Shown here: one piece after another, positions 24,762-33,401 of the stretch
Layout: each line of letters opens with the position of its first letter
Numbering within the stretch: the first letter of the stretch is position 1
Source of the DNA: an uncultured Rhodospirillaceae bacterium
GTDB lineage: Bacteria; Pseudomonadota; Alphaproteobacteria; Dongiales; Dongiaceae
Length of the DNA stretch: 64,000 bases
Reading direction: 5' to 3'
Assembly (NCBI GenBank): GCA_902826565.1
Contig: CADEFF010000002.1
Location: forward strand, 62,001 to 126,000
Notes under the pieces: generated by a model
Databases searched by the model: none
The model's input: only the letters and a program-made list of their open reading frames with translations
What the model was told of the DNA's origin: nothing
Program-made: the position numbers and the translations under genes

Positions 24762-26972
24762 TCAAACCTGGTAGCTGTCCGGCAGGCTCCAGAAGGCGCG
24801 GTAGCGCGCCGCCCAGGCCGGGGAAAGCTTCATCGACGAGCGATACATGTCGGCGACAGGCGCCGAGAAATCCTTCGCCATGACGCGAACCTCGCGCTCC
24901 CTCGCGAGCCATGCGCGCACCGGCACCGCCTTCGCGGCCCGGTCCTCGCGCAGCGCCTTCTTCCGCGCCGCTGTGGCCGCCTCGTCCACGCTGCCGCCGG
25001 ATTTCTCGAGCACCACGCCATAGGTCCGCTCGGCCATTTCGGCGGAAACCACCTCCTCTCGCACATCGACGGCGACGTCGGTCGCGATGCGCGCGAGGGG
25101 ATCGCCGACGCCGGGCCCGCCCCGCATGAAGGAGAGATAGAGGTCGCGCTCGCGGAAGGGCGCCGGCAGGTCGGTCGCGCGCTTGTCCAGTACCACGTCG
25201 CCGCGGACGAGATCGGTCGCCTGCCTGCCGTCCGAATGACGGTCGCCGGTCGGATAGGGCGCGCGGCGCGCGAAGACGTCCTCGAGGTCGTTGTTCTTGA
25301 GCGCGAAGCGATAACCGGAGGAGCCCGGATAGCCGCCGAAGATTCCCGGATAGGAAAAGACCGCGCCGTCGCCGACGAACTGCAGCTCGTATGTCTCCGT
25401 GTGCCAGAGCATCCGCATACACTCGTAACCGGATCCGCCACGGCGGCGGCCGGCTCCCGCGCTGTTGGTCTTCACGCTGCGACCGAGATAGAGCAGCGGC
25501 TCCACCATTTCCCAGGCCTCGACGTCGCCCATGTCGCCTTCCGGGTTCCACATCACCGAGGCATGATCGAGACCGTCCCGGATGGTTCCCGCGCCGCCGC
25601 CGATGCAGGACATCTCGAAGTTCGAAACCGCGGATTCGTTGCCGTGATGGTCGATTCCCCCACCCTGGAGGATGTTGCCGTCATGGCCGTAGCCGGCGAT
25701 CACCTCCTCCACATAGCCGCGCGCATAGAAGGCGCGCCCGAGCGAGCGGAACATTCCCCCGAAGGACGGCACCAGATAGTACCAGGCATTGCCGTGGGCC
25801 GTTGTCGATGTATCGGGGTTGACCCAGGAACCGCGCGGGCAATGGAGGCCGGTCGCGAAATGCGCCCCGTCATTGACCTTGTCGTTCGGCATGATCGTCT
25901 GGGTCAGCGCCACCCAGAGCGCGCCCGCCATGGCGCTCGGCGTGCAGTTGAAGCTATGCAGGCCCCATTTTCCCGCACCCTCGAAATCGACATCGAGCCG
26001 GCCGGCGGCACCGATGCTGAGGGTGAAGGGCGAATGCATGAGGATGTCCTTGCGCGTCTCGGCCGGAAGCCGCGCCTCGTCCGCGAACTGCGCGTCGATG
26101 AAGGCCGGCGCCTCGTAGCGGCCGGGAATGAGGAGCTGCTTCACGCGCTCGACGAAGGAACGACGGCTGTCCTCGAGCACTTCGCGAATGAACTGCTTGT
26201 AGCTGTCGATGCCTTCCTCGCGAATCAGCGCCTGCACGGCGGCGCGGATCATGTGACAGCCGGCGAGCCGAGTCTTCTCGTCCAGCGACCAGTACATCGG
26301 CGTGCGAACGGCGCGCTCGCATCGCTTCACATGGTCCTGGAACAGCCGGTCGTTGGCGCCGCATTTCACGCAAGGCAGATAGAGCCCGTCCTCGTAGCGC
26401 GTCGTCGGCCCGACCGCATTGCTGCCGGGCGTATTGGAGCCGATATCCATCACATGGGTGACGCCGCCGGCCCAGCCGACGACTTCGCCTTCCCAATAGA
26501 TCGGCACCAGGGTCTGCACGTCCGCCGTATGGACGTTGCCGATATGGGGATCGTTGTTGACGAAGATGTCGCCGTCGTTGATTCCCGGATTGTCCTCATA
26601 GTCGTTGCGAAGCATGTATTTGATCGCTTCGCTCATGGTGTGGACATGCACCAGGATGCCGGTGGAAAGCGTGATCGAATCGCCTTCGGGGCTGTAGAGG
26701 CAGAAGCAGAGCTCGCCCAGCTCCTTGACGATCGGGCTCGCGGAGATGTTGAGCGCCGTCTCGCGCGCATTGACGAGCGAGCCGCGCAGCCGCGAGAAGA
26801 TCTTCTCGAAACGGATCGGGTCGGCTTCCTTGAGGGGAAGCCGGTCGAGCCCGAAGCAGCGGCCGGACTTCGCGAAGGCCGCCTCGGAATCGTCCAGCAT
26901 CTGGTGCAGCGTGCGGCCGTCCCAGCCGGCGGTCTTCGGCGCGGTATCCATCACGTTGGCAACGCGGTTCAT
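24762..26972 (-). CDS. acxB: Acetone carboxylase-type alpha subunit (hydantoinase B fold)
   Basis: HyuB-superfamily protein of 736 residues. It carries FVNNDPHIGNVHTADVQT, WAGGVTHVMDIG and GPTTRYEDGLYLP, segments that hold the metal site in acetone carboxylase, and ends SPAWAARYRAFWSLPDSY. It starts 19 bases after the beta-subunit gene and is followed by the gamma gene, the acxABC order. Because acetone-, acetophenone- and hydantoin-acting enzymes share the fold, the assignment rests mainly on the gamma subunit next door. Confidence 0.83.
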   Translation of the reverse strand: MNRVANVMDTAPKTAGWDGRTLHQMLDDSEAAFAKSGRCFGLDRLPLKEADPIRFEKIFSRLRGSLVNARETALNISASPIVKELGELCFCLYSPEGDSITLSTGILVHVHTMSEAIKYMLRNDYEDNPGINDGDIFVNNDPHIGNVHTADVQTLVPIYWEGEVVGWAGGVTHVMDIGSNTPGSNAVGPTTRYEDGLYLPCVKCGANDRLFQDHVKRCERAVRTPMYWSLDEKTRLAGCHMIRAAVQALIREEGIDSYKQFIREVLEDSRRSFVERVKQLLIPGRYEAPAFIDAQFADEARLPAETRKDILMHSPFTLSIGAAGRLDVDFEGAGKWGLHSFNCTPSAMAGALWVALTQTIMPNDKVNDGAHFATGLHCPRGSWVNPDTSTTAHGNAWYYLVPSFGGMFRSLGRAFYARGYVEEVIAGYGHDGNILQGGGIDHHGNESAVSNFEMSCIGGGAGTIRDGLDHASVMWNPEGDMGDVEAWEMVEPLLYLGRSVKTNSAGAGRRRGGSGYECMRMLWHTETYELQFVGDGAVFSYPGIFGGYPGSSGYRFALKNNDLEDVFARRAPYPTGDRHSDGRQATDLVRGDVVLDKRATDLPAPFRERDLYLSFMRGGPGVGDPLARIATDVAVDVREEVVSAEMAERTYGVVLEKSGGSVDEAATAARKKALREDRAAKAVPVRAWLAREREVRVMAKDFSAPVADMYRSSMKLSPAWAARYRAFWSLPDSYQV

Positions 26973-26991
26973 GTGCGGGCCCGTTTCGGTG

Positions 26992-29148
26992 TCACGAGAG
27001 ATGAAAGATGCGATGGGCGTCGAGGCGTGCGCGACGTCCCGGCGGCACCACGAAGGTCGTGGCCGGCGACTCGACCACGGCGAGCCCCTCGATCACGTTG
27101 CCGGCGCGCAGCTCCTCCATCTGGTAGATGCGCGCATCGATGGTCTGCGTGCGCCAGAAGATCTTGCGCACGGCCTTGAAGGCCGAGTCCGACGGCGTCT
27201 CGCCGGCGAGCGCATCGTTCGGCAAGGCCGGCTTCTCGCAATCGACGATGCCGGTCGCCACGAGGCGCGTCACGAAATAGCCGAGCTCGGGCGAGCGGGC
27301 CGAGCGCGCATAGACCCGGTCGTAGGTTTCCTCGAAAGCTTCGATGATCTTCTCGAAATCGCCGGTCTGCCGGATACGATCGACCGGGCTCGCCACCTCG
27401 AGGTCGTTGAGCTGCCCCATATATTGCAGCCGGACATAGGGCTTGATGCGGACCTGGCTGCGCGCGATGCCGCTCTTGGCAAACTCGGCATGGACCTCGT
27501 CCGACAGCACGCCCCACGCCTCGTTGATGCGCTGGCCGAGGCTATGCCGCTCCTCGGCCGAGCTCTTCGGCGGAATGGCGAGATCCATCTGCCGCTCGAA
27601 GCGGTATTCGTAATCCGCACAGGCGCAGCCGAAGGCGGAGAAGCCGGCAGCCCAGGCTGGCACCAGCACGTCGCGGAACGGGATGCCTTCGGTATAGCCG
27701 CCGACATGGAGCGGCCCGCCGCCGCCATAGCTGCAGAGCGAGTAGCTTACGGGCTCGAAGCCGCGGCCGAGCACCTTGGTGATGACCGCCTGCCGCAACG
27801 ACTCCTCGAAGAGCTCGATCACGCCGCTCGCCGCCCGCTCGACGCTGAGCTTCAGCGGCTCGGCGATCTGCTTGCGCACGCCTTCGATCGCCTTGTCGCG
27901 ATCGATCTTGATCTCGCCGCCGAGGAAATAGTCGGGGTTGATGGTGCCGAGCACGACGTTGCAGTCGGTGATCGAGACCGTGTCGACCTTGCCTTCGGCG
28001 TAGCAGAGCCCGATGCGCGATCCGGCGCTGTCCGGCCCGATCTCGATGCGCTGCGAGAGCGGGTTGATGCGCACGAAGCTGCCGGTGCCCGCCCCCACCG
28101 AATCCAGCTCGAGCAGCGGCAGATTGAGCTTGAAATGTTCGATGCTCGGGTCGTTCTTGAGCGCGTATTCGCCGCCGGTGATGAGAGCGAGATCGAAGCT
28201 CGTCCCGCCGATGTCCGAACAGACGATGTTGTCGATGCCGATCTTGTCGGCAAGATACTTCACGCCGACCACGCCGCCGATCGGGCCGGAAACCAGCGTC
28301 TTCACGAGTTGGCCCGCCTCCATCGAGATGGTCCCGCCATGGCTCGCCATGATGCGCGGCTCGAAGGAAGCGCCGAGATCGCGGAACTTCTCGCGCACGC
28401 GGAAGAGCTGACGCCGGCTGGGTTCGGCCGCGTACGCCTCGATGACCACCGTGTTGAGGCGCGGAAAATCGAGCCGCGTCGGGCAGATCACCGAGGAGAG
28501 CATGACCGGCACGCGCTGGCCGCGCTCGGCCATCACCTCTTCGGCGATGCGGCCGACCGCCTGCTCATGCGACGGGTTCCGGTAGGAAAAGACGAGGCTC
28601 ACGCAGATTGCCTCGACCTTCTCGTCGAGCAGGTCGTGAACCGCCTTGCGCGCATCCTCCTCATAGACCGGGATGGCCTCGTTGCCGAACATGTCGACCC
28701 GGCCGCCCACGCCGCGGATGCGCGATTTCGGCACCAGCGGGACGCTATGCCGGTGCGTCACCACATGCAGCCGGTCGGAATAGCTGAGGCCGAGATGGGT
28801 CTGCACCCCCCGCTCGAGCTTGAAATAGTCCTCCATGCCCCGGGTGACGATGACGCCGACGCGCTGGCCGCGGCGCTCGAGAAGGCGGTTCAGCATGGCC
28901 GTGCCCGAATAGACGCCGGCGACCACGGAGCCCATGCCGTCGCGGAGCGGCAGCTTCCAGTAATCGAACGCGTCTTCAGCGGACCTTGCGATGGCGATCG
29001 ATTCGTCTTCCGGCGTGGTCTGTGCCTTGCCGATCACGAAATCGCCGCTGCGGTCGATGATGATCGTGTCGGTCATCGTGCCGCCGGCATCGATCGCCAG
29101 AATTCTCGGCTCCCGGACCGCCCGATCCGCCGCCATGCCGCCTTCCAT
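26992..29148 (-). CDS. acxA: Acetone carboxylase-type beta subunit (hydantoinase A/oxoprolinase fold)
   Basis: ASKHA-fold ATP-using subunit of about 718 residues. Phosphate 1 motif is LAIDAGGTMTDTIII at the N terminus and phosphate 2 is CSDIGGTSFDLAL mid-protein; TRGMEDYFKLERG and SYGGGGPLHVGG are typical of the HyuA/AcxA family. Starts at 29148 (AGGGG upstream) and 29136 (GGAAGG upstream) both fit; the frame stays open further upstream, but that part is not family-like. It heads the operon, with a 241-base gap before it holding a motif shared with the LysR/SDR gap. Confidence 0.83.
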   Translation of the reverse strand: MEGGMAADRAVREPRILAIDAGGTMTDTIIIDRSGDFVIGKAQTTPEDESIAIARSAEDAFDYWKLPLRDGMGSVVAGVYSGTAMLNRLLERRGQRVGVIVTRGMEDYFKLERGVQTHLGLSYSDRLHVVTHRHSVPLVPKSRIRGVGGRVDMFGNEAIPVYEEDARKAVHDLLDEKVEAICVSLVFSYRNPSHEQAVGRIAEEVMAERGQRVPVMLSSVICPTRLDFPRLNTVVIEAYAAEPSRRQLFRVREKFRDLGASFEPRIMASHGGTISMEAGQLVKTLVSGPIGGVVGVKYLADKIGIDNIVCSDIGGTSFDLALITGGEYALKNDPSIEHFKLNLPLLELDSVGAGTGSFVRINPLSQRIEIGPDSAGSRIGLCYAEGKVDTVSITDCNVVLGTINPDYFLGGEIKIDRDKAIEGVRKQIAEPLKLSVERAASGVIELFEESLRQAVITKVLGRGFEPVSYSLCSYGGGGPLHVGGYTEGIPFRDVLVPAWAAGFSAFGCACADYEYRFERQMDLAIPPKSSAEERHSLGQRINEAWGVLSDEVHAEFAKSGIARSQVRIKPYVRLQYMGQLNDLEVASPVDRIRQTGDFEKIIEAFEETYDRVYARSARSPELGYFVTRLVATGIVDCEKPALPNDALAGETPSDSAFKAVRKIFWRTQTIDARIYQMEELRAGNVIEGLAVVESPATTFVVPPGRRARLDAHRIFHLS

Positions 29149-29257
29149 GCAACCCCTCGCGCCCAAACCGTCGAGACGGCGACGGCAAAGGGTGCCGATC
29201 AATCGTCTTCTTCGGAATTCAACTCTGCCTGTAGGGTTCTGCAAAAACTGTTCGCTG

Positions 29258-29275
29258 ACAATCGAGAAATTCTGG
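29258..29275 (+). promoter_or_regulatory. Candidate LysR-linked element, copy 2
   Basis: ACAATCGAGAAATTCTGG lies 110 bases upstream of the acetone-carboxylase-type operon. It resembles the element at 19175-19192 in the SDR/LysR gap and keeps the same orientation relative to the leftward gene on its left. The rest of the 29149-29389 gap is AT-richer than average and should contain the operon promoter, but no sigma-70 hexamers could be chosen with confidence. Confidence 0.35.
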
Positions 29276-29389
29276 GAAGATCGGCAAGTTTGGTTTGATA
29301 CTATCGCGACTTGACGTAAAGGCGAGTCGTCATCACCCATAGAATAAGGATGGGCGCTTCGCGCAGCTGTGGCTGGCAGCTCGATCCGA

Positions 29390-30811
29390 TCAGCCGGGAA
29401 GTCTCGGCGGAACATACCCGCCCAGCCGCTCTTCGACAGCACGCGCCGCGGCCAGAGCGACATGCTCGCGCCAGGGGCCGGCGACGATTTGCACGCCGAC
29501 GGGAAGACTTTCCGCCGTGGCACCGGCACGAACCACCACGGCCGGCCAGCCGGTCACGTTGAACGCCGTCTGGAAGACCCAATCCTCATAGGTCGATTTC
29601 TCCAGCCGCTCGTAGCTCTGCGCCGCATCGGGCGCCGGCGGGCATAGCAGGATGTCGAACGCGCCCATGAATTGCAGCATGGCGCTGCGGAGCTGCTGGG
29701 TGCGCTCGACCAGCGCCGAAACGCCCGGCCCGTCGAGCGGCCTTGCCCGCGCAAAGCGCGCCTTGACGCGGTCCGTCAGCTCCGTCGTGCCGCAGCGCTC
29801 CAGCAGCCGGGCGATGCAGCTCGCGCCATCGGCGTCGCGCAATCGCGCATAGATTTCCTCGATCTCGATGAAGGGCGGCGGAATCGATTCGACGACCGCG
29901 GCGCCCGCGTCCTGCAGGGCCGCCGCCGCGGCGCGGGTGACAGCGGCGACATCCGGCGCCGCCGAAACCCGGCCATTGCCGACGAACCAGCCGACGCGGA
30001 GCCCCGCGACCGGGACCGGCTGGAAGCGATCGAGAGCGACGGGGGCGACCAAGGGATCGACGCCGTCCGGCCCCGCGATGACGGCGAGCGCGATCGCCAG
30101 ATCTTCCACGCAGCGGGCGAGCGGGCCTACCTGCGTCAGCGAGTCGAGAAAGCCGAAATCGAACGAGATGATATGACCGGTGAGCGGCACCCGGCCGGCC
30201 GTCGGCTTCAGGCCCGCAATGCCGCAGACATGGGCCGGGTTGCGGATGCTGCCGCCCGTATCGCTGCCGAGCTCGAGCGCCGCGCCGCCCGCCGCGACGA
30301 TGGCGGCAGCGCCGCCGCTGCTGCCCGCGGGCGCCAGCGAAAGGTCGTAGGGATTGAGCGTCCGGCCGTGGATCAGGTTTTCCGTGCCGCTGCCCATGGT
30401 GAGCTCGGGCGTGTTGGTCTTGCCGATGAGGATCGCGCCCGCTTCCCGCAGCCGGCGCACTGCCGTCGCGTCGCGCGAGGGCACGTGACCGCGCCGCCCG
30501 GTCGTCCCCGCGGTCGAGATCAGGCCTTCCGTATCGAAGGAGTCCTTGACCGTGATCGGCACGCCATGAAGCGGCCCGAGGCTTTCGCCCCGCACGACGC
30601 GGCGATCGGCGTCCGCGGCTTCGCGCAGCGCGCGCTCGGGATCAAGGGCAACAACGGCGTTTATGGCGCCGTTGACGGCCCCGATCCGCGCGAGATGGGC
30701 CTGCATGACCTCGACGCAGGAAAGCTCCCGCTGCGCGATCCAGCCGGCGATCTTCGCGGCGGAGGCCGAGAGGATATCTCCCGGCCTCTCCTTCGGCGGC
30801 GAGCCGACCAA
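29390..30811 (-). CDS. Amidase-signature family amidohydrolase
   Basis: Amidase-signature enzyme of 473 residues. The Ser-cisSer-Lys triad is K89 (ITVKDSFD), S164 (PAGSSGGAAA) and S188 (GSDTGGSIRNPA), spaced as in fatty acid amide hydrolase. The only reasonable start is TTG 30811, three bases after the RidA stop, since the first ATG would remove part of the family N terminus; expression may depend on coupling to RidA. It is last in the GntR-controlled operon. GatA-like function is unlikely with no GatB or GatC nearby; it probably hydrolyses a small amide. Confidence 0.85.
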   Translation of the reverse strand: MVGSPPKERPGDILSASAAKIAGWIAQRELSCVEVMQAHLARIGAVNGAINAVVALDPERALREAADADRRVVRGESLGPLHGVPITVKDSFDTEGLISTAGTTGRRGHVPSRDATAVRRLREAGAILIGKTNTPELTMGSGTENLIHGRTLNPYDLSLAPAGSSGGAAAIVAAGGAALELGSDTGGSIRNPAHVCGIAGLKPTAGRVPLTGHIISFDFGFLDSLTQVGPLARCVEDLAIALAVIAGPDGVDPLVAPVALDRFQPVPVAGLRVGWFVGNGRVSAAPDVAAVTRAAAAALQDAGAAVVESIPPPFIEIEEIYARLRDADGASCIARLLERCGTTELTDRVKARFARARPLDGPGVSALVERTQQLRSAMLQFMGAFDILLCPPAPDAAQSYERLEKSTYEDWVFQTAFNVTGWPAVVVRAGATAESLPVGVQIVAGPWREHVALAAARAVEERLGGYVPPRLPG

Positions 30812-30814
30812 CGG

Positions 30815-31225
30815 CTATTTCTCGGGCACGATCGCGATCACATCGATCTCGACGCGGGCGCTCGGCGGCACGAGACCGGTGATCACGCCGGTGCTGGCGA
30901 CAGGGCTCGGGAAGTAGCGCTCCAGAACCTCGTAGATCTTCGGATACTCGGCATTGTTGGTGATATAGACGTTGCGCTTTACCACGTTGTCGAGCGTTGT
31001 GCCGGCCTGTTCGAGGATCGCCTTGACGTTCTCCATGACCTGCACGGTCTGCTCCTCGATCGAGCCGAGCTCGACGATCTCGTGCGGCGTGCCGGCCGGC
31101 GCCGTGCCCGGCTTGTTGCCGATCTGCCCGGTGACGAAGACGAAGCCGCCGGCCCTGGTGCCATGGACCGTCGTCTTGGAGTAGGAGCCGCCGATCTTCG
31201 GCGAGCGGATGATTTCCTTCTTCAT
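30815..31225 (-). CDS. ridA: RidA family (YjgF/YER057c/UK114) protein
   Basis: RidA-type protein of about 136 residues from ATG 31225, preceded by GGGAG. Family features include FVFVTGQIG, MENVKAILEQAG, VKRNVYIT and the C-terminal PSARVEIDVIAIVPE, which contains the arginine that binds carboxylates in RidA. RidA proteins hydrolyse reactive enamine/imine intermediates, or act as aminoacrylate-type deaminases in catabolic operons. Here it lies between a class III aminotransferase/GntR pair and an amidase, fitting breakdown of an amino or amide compound. Confidence 0.87.
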   Translation of the reverse strand: MKKEIIRSPKIGGSYSKTTVHGTRAGGFVFVTGQIGNKPGTAPAGTPHEIVELGSIEEQTVQVMENVKAILEQAGTTLDNVVKRNVYITNNAEYPKIYEVLERYFPSPVASTGVITGLVPPSARVEIDVIAIVPEK

Positions 31226-31295
31226 GGATGTCTCCCTTGCGATTGACGGCTGGCCCCGACGAACCGGCCGCGATTTCCCCCTCACGGGACTGGAA

Positions 31296-32021
31296 CTAGA
31301 GCGGCATCATCTGCAGCCGGAGCGATTCGGCGTTGCGGATATGGGCGCGCGCAGCGACCTCGGCGGCATCCGGATCGCCGACGGCGATCGCGTCGACGAT
31401 CGTCTTGTGCTCGATATCGGCGCTGGCCGGCCGGCCCTTGACCGAAAAGGTGGTGCCCTGGAGCAGCGCGAGCGCGTCGCCGAGCTGCTGCAGCGACTGC
31501 ATCATGTAGCGGTTATGGGCGGCATCGCAGATCGCCTCATGCAGGGCGCGGTTGATGGCGGCATGGCGCGTCGCATCCCTGGTCCGGCGAAATTCCTCGA
31601 GCAGGTGACGCATATAGGCAACCTCCGCCGGCGTCGCATGCTGCGCCGCAAGTCTGGCCGCCGCCCCTTCGAGCAGCGCGCGCATCGCATAGAGCTCAAG
31701 CACCTGCGGCCGATCGAGCGCGACGACGCCGAGCCCGCGCCCCGCCGCGACGTCGAGGAGCCCGTGGCTCTGTAGCTGCCGCAGGGCCTCGCGCACGGGT
31801 GTCCGGCTCACCCCCAGCGTGCGCGCCACGTCCTCTTCCCGAACCCGGTCGCCCTGCCGGAAATGCCCGTCGCGGATCGCCTGGCGCATTTGCCGATAGA
31901 CATAGTCCGCGCGCGAGGCATCGCGGAACGGATCCTCCGCCTCGGCATGGTCTTCCCCGCGACCCTTCCAGGGATCCCGTGTCGCCGGCGTTTCCTTCCG
32001 TCTGACGCGCTGTGCCGACAT
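31296..32021 (-). CDS. GntR-family regulator, FCD-type
   Basis: Regulator of 241 residues with an unusual charged N-terminal extension (about 35 residues), a winged helix around residues 40-105 (VREEDVARTLGVSRTPVREA) and an FCD ligand domain with the expected metal-site Asp/His positions, such as NRALHEAICDAAHN. AGGAGCG precedes ATG 32021. It lies inside the operon it probably controls. Members of this subfamily often bind TTGTATACAA-like palindromes, and ATTGTATACATT is found before the operon's first gene. Confidence 0.85.
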   Translation of the reverse strand: MSAQRVRRKETPATRDPWKGRGEDHAEAEDPFRDASRADYVYRQMRQAIRDGHFRQGDRVREEDVARTLGVSRTPVREALRQLQSHGLLDVAAGRGLGVVALDRPQVLELYAMRALLEGAAARLAAQHATPAEVAYMRHLLEEFRRTRDATRHAAINRALHEAICDAAHNRYMMQSLQQLGDALALLQGTTFSVKGRPASADIEHKTIVDAIAVGDPDAAEVAARAHIRNAESLRLQMMPL

Positions 32022-32055
32022 CGTCCGCGCTCCTATGCCTCTTCCGCTCCGTGCT

Positions 32056-33375
32056 TCATCGCGCGAGCTTCGCGCAGATATCGGTGAAGAGGGCGAGCAC
32101 CTCCTCCGCCTGCGCTTCGGTCATGACGAGCGGCGGGGTGATGCGGAGCACGCAGCCATAATTGCCGGTGAGCCCGATGATCACACCGCGATCGCGCATC
32201 TCGGCCTGGATGCGCTTCGCCAGCGCCGTCGCCGGCTTGCGGCTCGCGCGGTCCTCGACCAGCTCGACCCCGATCATCAGCCCGAGGCCGCGCACGTCGC
32301 CGATGAAGTCGAAGCGCGTCATCGCCTTGCGGAAACCCTCCATGAGGAGATTTCCGATGGTCTCGGCGCGCTTCGGCAGATTCTCGTCGGCGATCACGTC
32401 GAGCACGGCATGGCCGGCGGCAATGCCCACCTGGTTGTTGGCGCCGAAGGTCGTGAAATGGTCGCCATCCTCGAAGGTACTGGCGAGCTTGTCGGTCGCG
32501 ATGAAACCGCCGAGCGGGATGCCGCCGCCGATCGCCTTGGCGAAGGTGACGACGTCGGGCTGCACGTCCCAGTGCTGGTGGCCGAACATCTTTCCGGTCC
32601 GGCCGAATCCCGTGAACACCTCGTCATGGATCAGGATGATGTTATGGCGGCGAAGAATCGCCTGCACCTTCGGCCAGTAATCTGCCGGCGGCACGATGAT
32701 CCCGCCGACGCCAAGAATCGGCTCGGCGATCATGATGGCGGCCTCGCCGGGCACCTTCGTCTTCATCGCCTCCTCGATCTCGGTCGCGCAGCGCGTGCCG
32801 CAGCTCGAGGGTTCCAGCCCCAGCGGGCAGCGATAGCAGTAGGGCGCCGAGAGATGGACGACCCCCGGGAACGAGGCATAGGGGCCGAAGCCTTTCTTGC
32901 GCGCCGCCATGCCGGTCAGCGACAAGGCGAGCGACAGCCGGCCGTGGAAGGAATGTTCGAGCGTGAAAATCCCGAAGCCGCGCTTGCCCGTCGCCATCGC
33001 ATGTTTCAGCGAGATCTTGATGGCGCCGTCATTTGCCTCGGCACCGCTGTTGGCGAAGAAGACGCGCTTCAGCCGGTCCTGCAGCAGGGCCGCGATGCGC
33101 CTGGCGAGCTTCAGGGTGAGCGGGCTGTGGAACCGGCCGGGGCTCTGCAGAAGCTGCTCGGCCTGCGTCTTGATCGCCTCCACGATGCGCGGATGGCAAT
33201 GGCCGACCGAAACCACGCCCGGCCCCGCCTCGAGGTCGAGAAAACGGTTGCCGTCCGCATCCCACACTTCGGCGCCCGCGCCCTTGACCACGACCGGCGT
33301 CGAGTTCGCGTTCGGCACCATATAGTCGAACAGCTCTTCGACCTCGGAGATGTTTCGCGTTGCCTGGCTGGTCAT
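32056..33375 (-). CDS. Class III PLP-dependent aminotransferase
   Basis: Fold-type I aminotransferase of 439 residues. It has NSGAEANDGAIK for phosphate binding, HSFHGR, the D251-E252 pair of IHDEVFTGFGR, and the Schiff-base lysine K280 in TFAKAIGGGIPLGG. Relatives include GABA, beta-alanine, taurine and glutamate-1-semialdehyde aminotransferases. The operon pairs it with an aldehyde dehydrogenase, so an omega-amino acid or amine converted to a semialdehyde and then an acid is the simplest reading. The donor amine is unknown. Confidence 0.87.
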   Translation of the reverse strand: MTSQATRNISEVEELFDYMVPNANSTPVVVKGAGAEVWDADGNRFLDLEAGPGVVSVGHCHPRIVEAIKTQAEQLLQSPGRFHSPLTLKLARRIAALLQDRLKRVFFANSGAEANDGAIKISLKHAMATGKRGFGIFTLEHSFHGRLSLALSLTGMAARKKGFGPYASFPGVVHLSAPYCYRCPLGLEPSSCGTRCATEIEEAMKTKVPGEAAIMIAEPILGVGGIIVPPADYWPKVQAILRRHNIILIHDEVFTGFGRTGKMFGHQHWDVQPDVVTFAKAIGGGIPLGGFIATDKLASTFEDGDHFTTFGANNQVGIAAGHAVLDVIADENLPKRAETIGNLLMEGFRKAMTRFDFIGDVRGLGLMIGVELVEDRASRKPATALAKRIQAEMRDRGVIIGLTGNYGCVLRITPPLVMTEAQAEEVLALFTDICAKLAR

Positions 33376-33401
33376 CGACGATCCTCTCGCAAGCAGGTCG
33401 G

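Noticed and set aside
26992-29529. Longer 845-residue form of the acetone-carboxylase-type beta subunit
   Set aside because: The first 127 residues have no family-like sequence and extend into the promoter gap and the amidase region; starts at 29148 or 29136 have ribosome sites and give the expected length.
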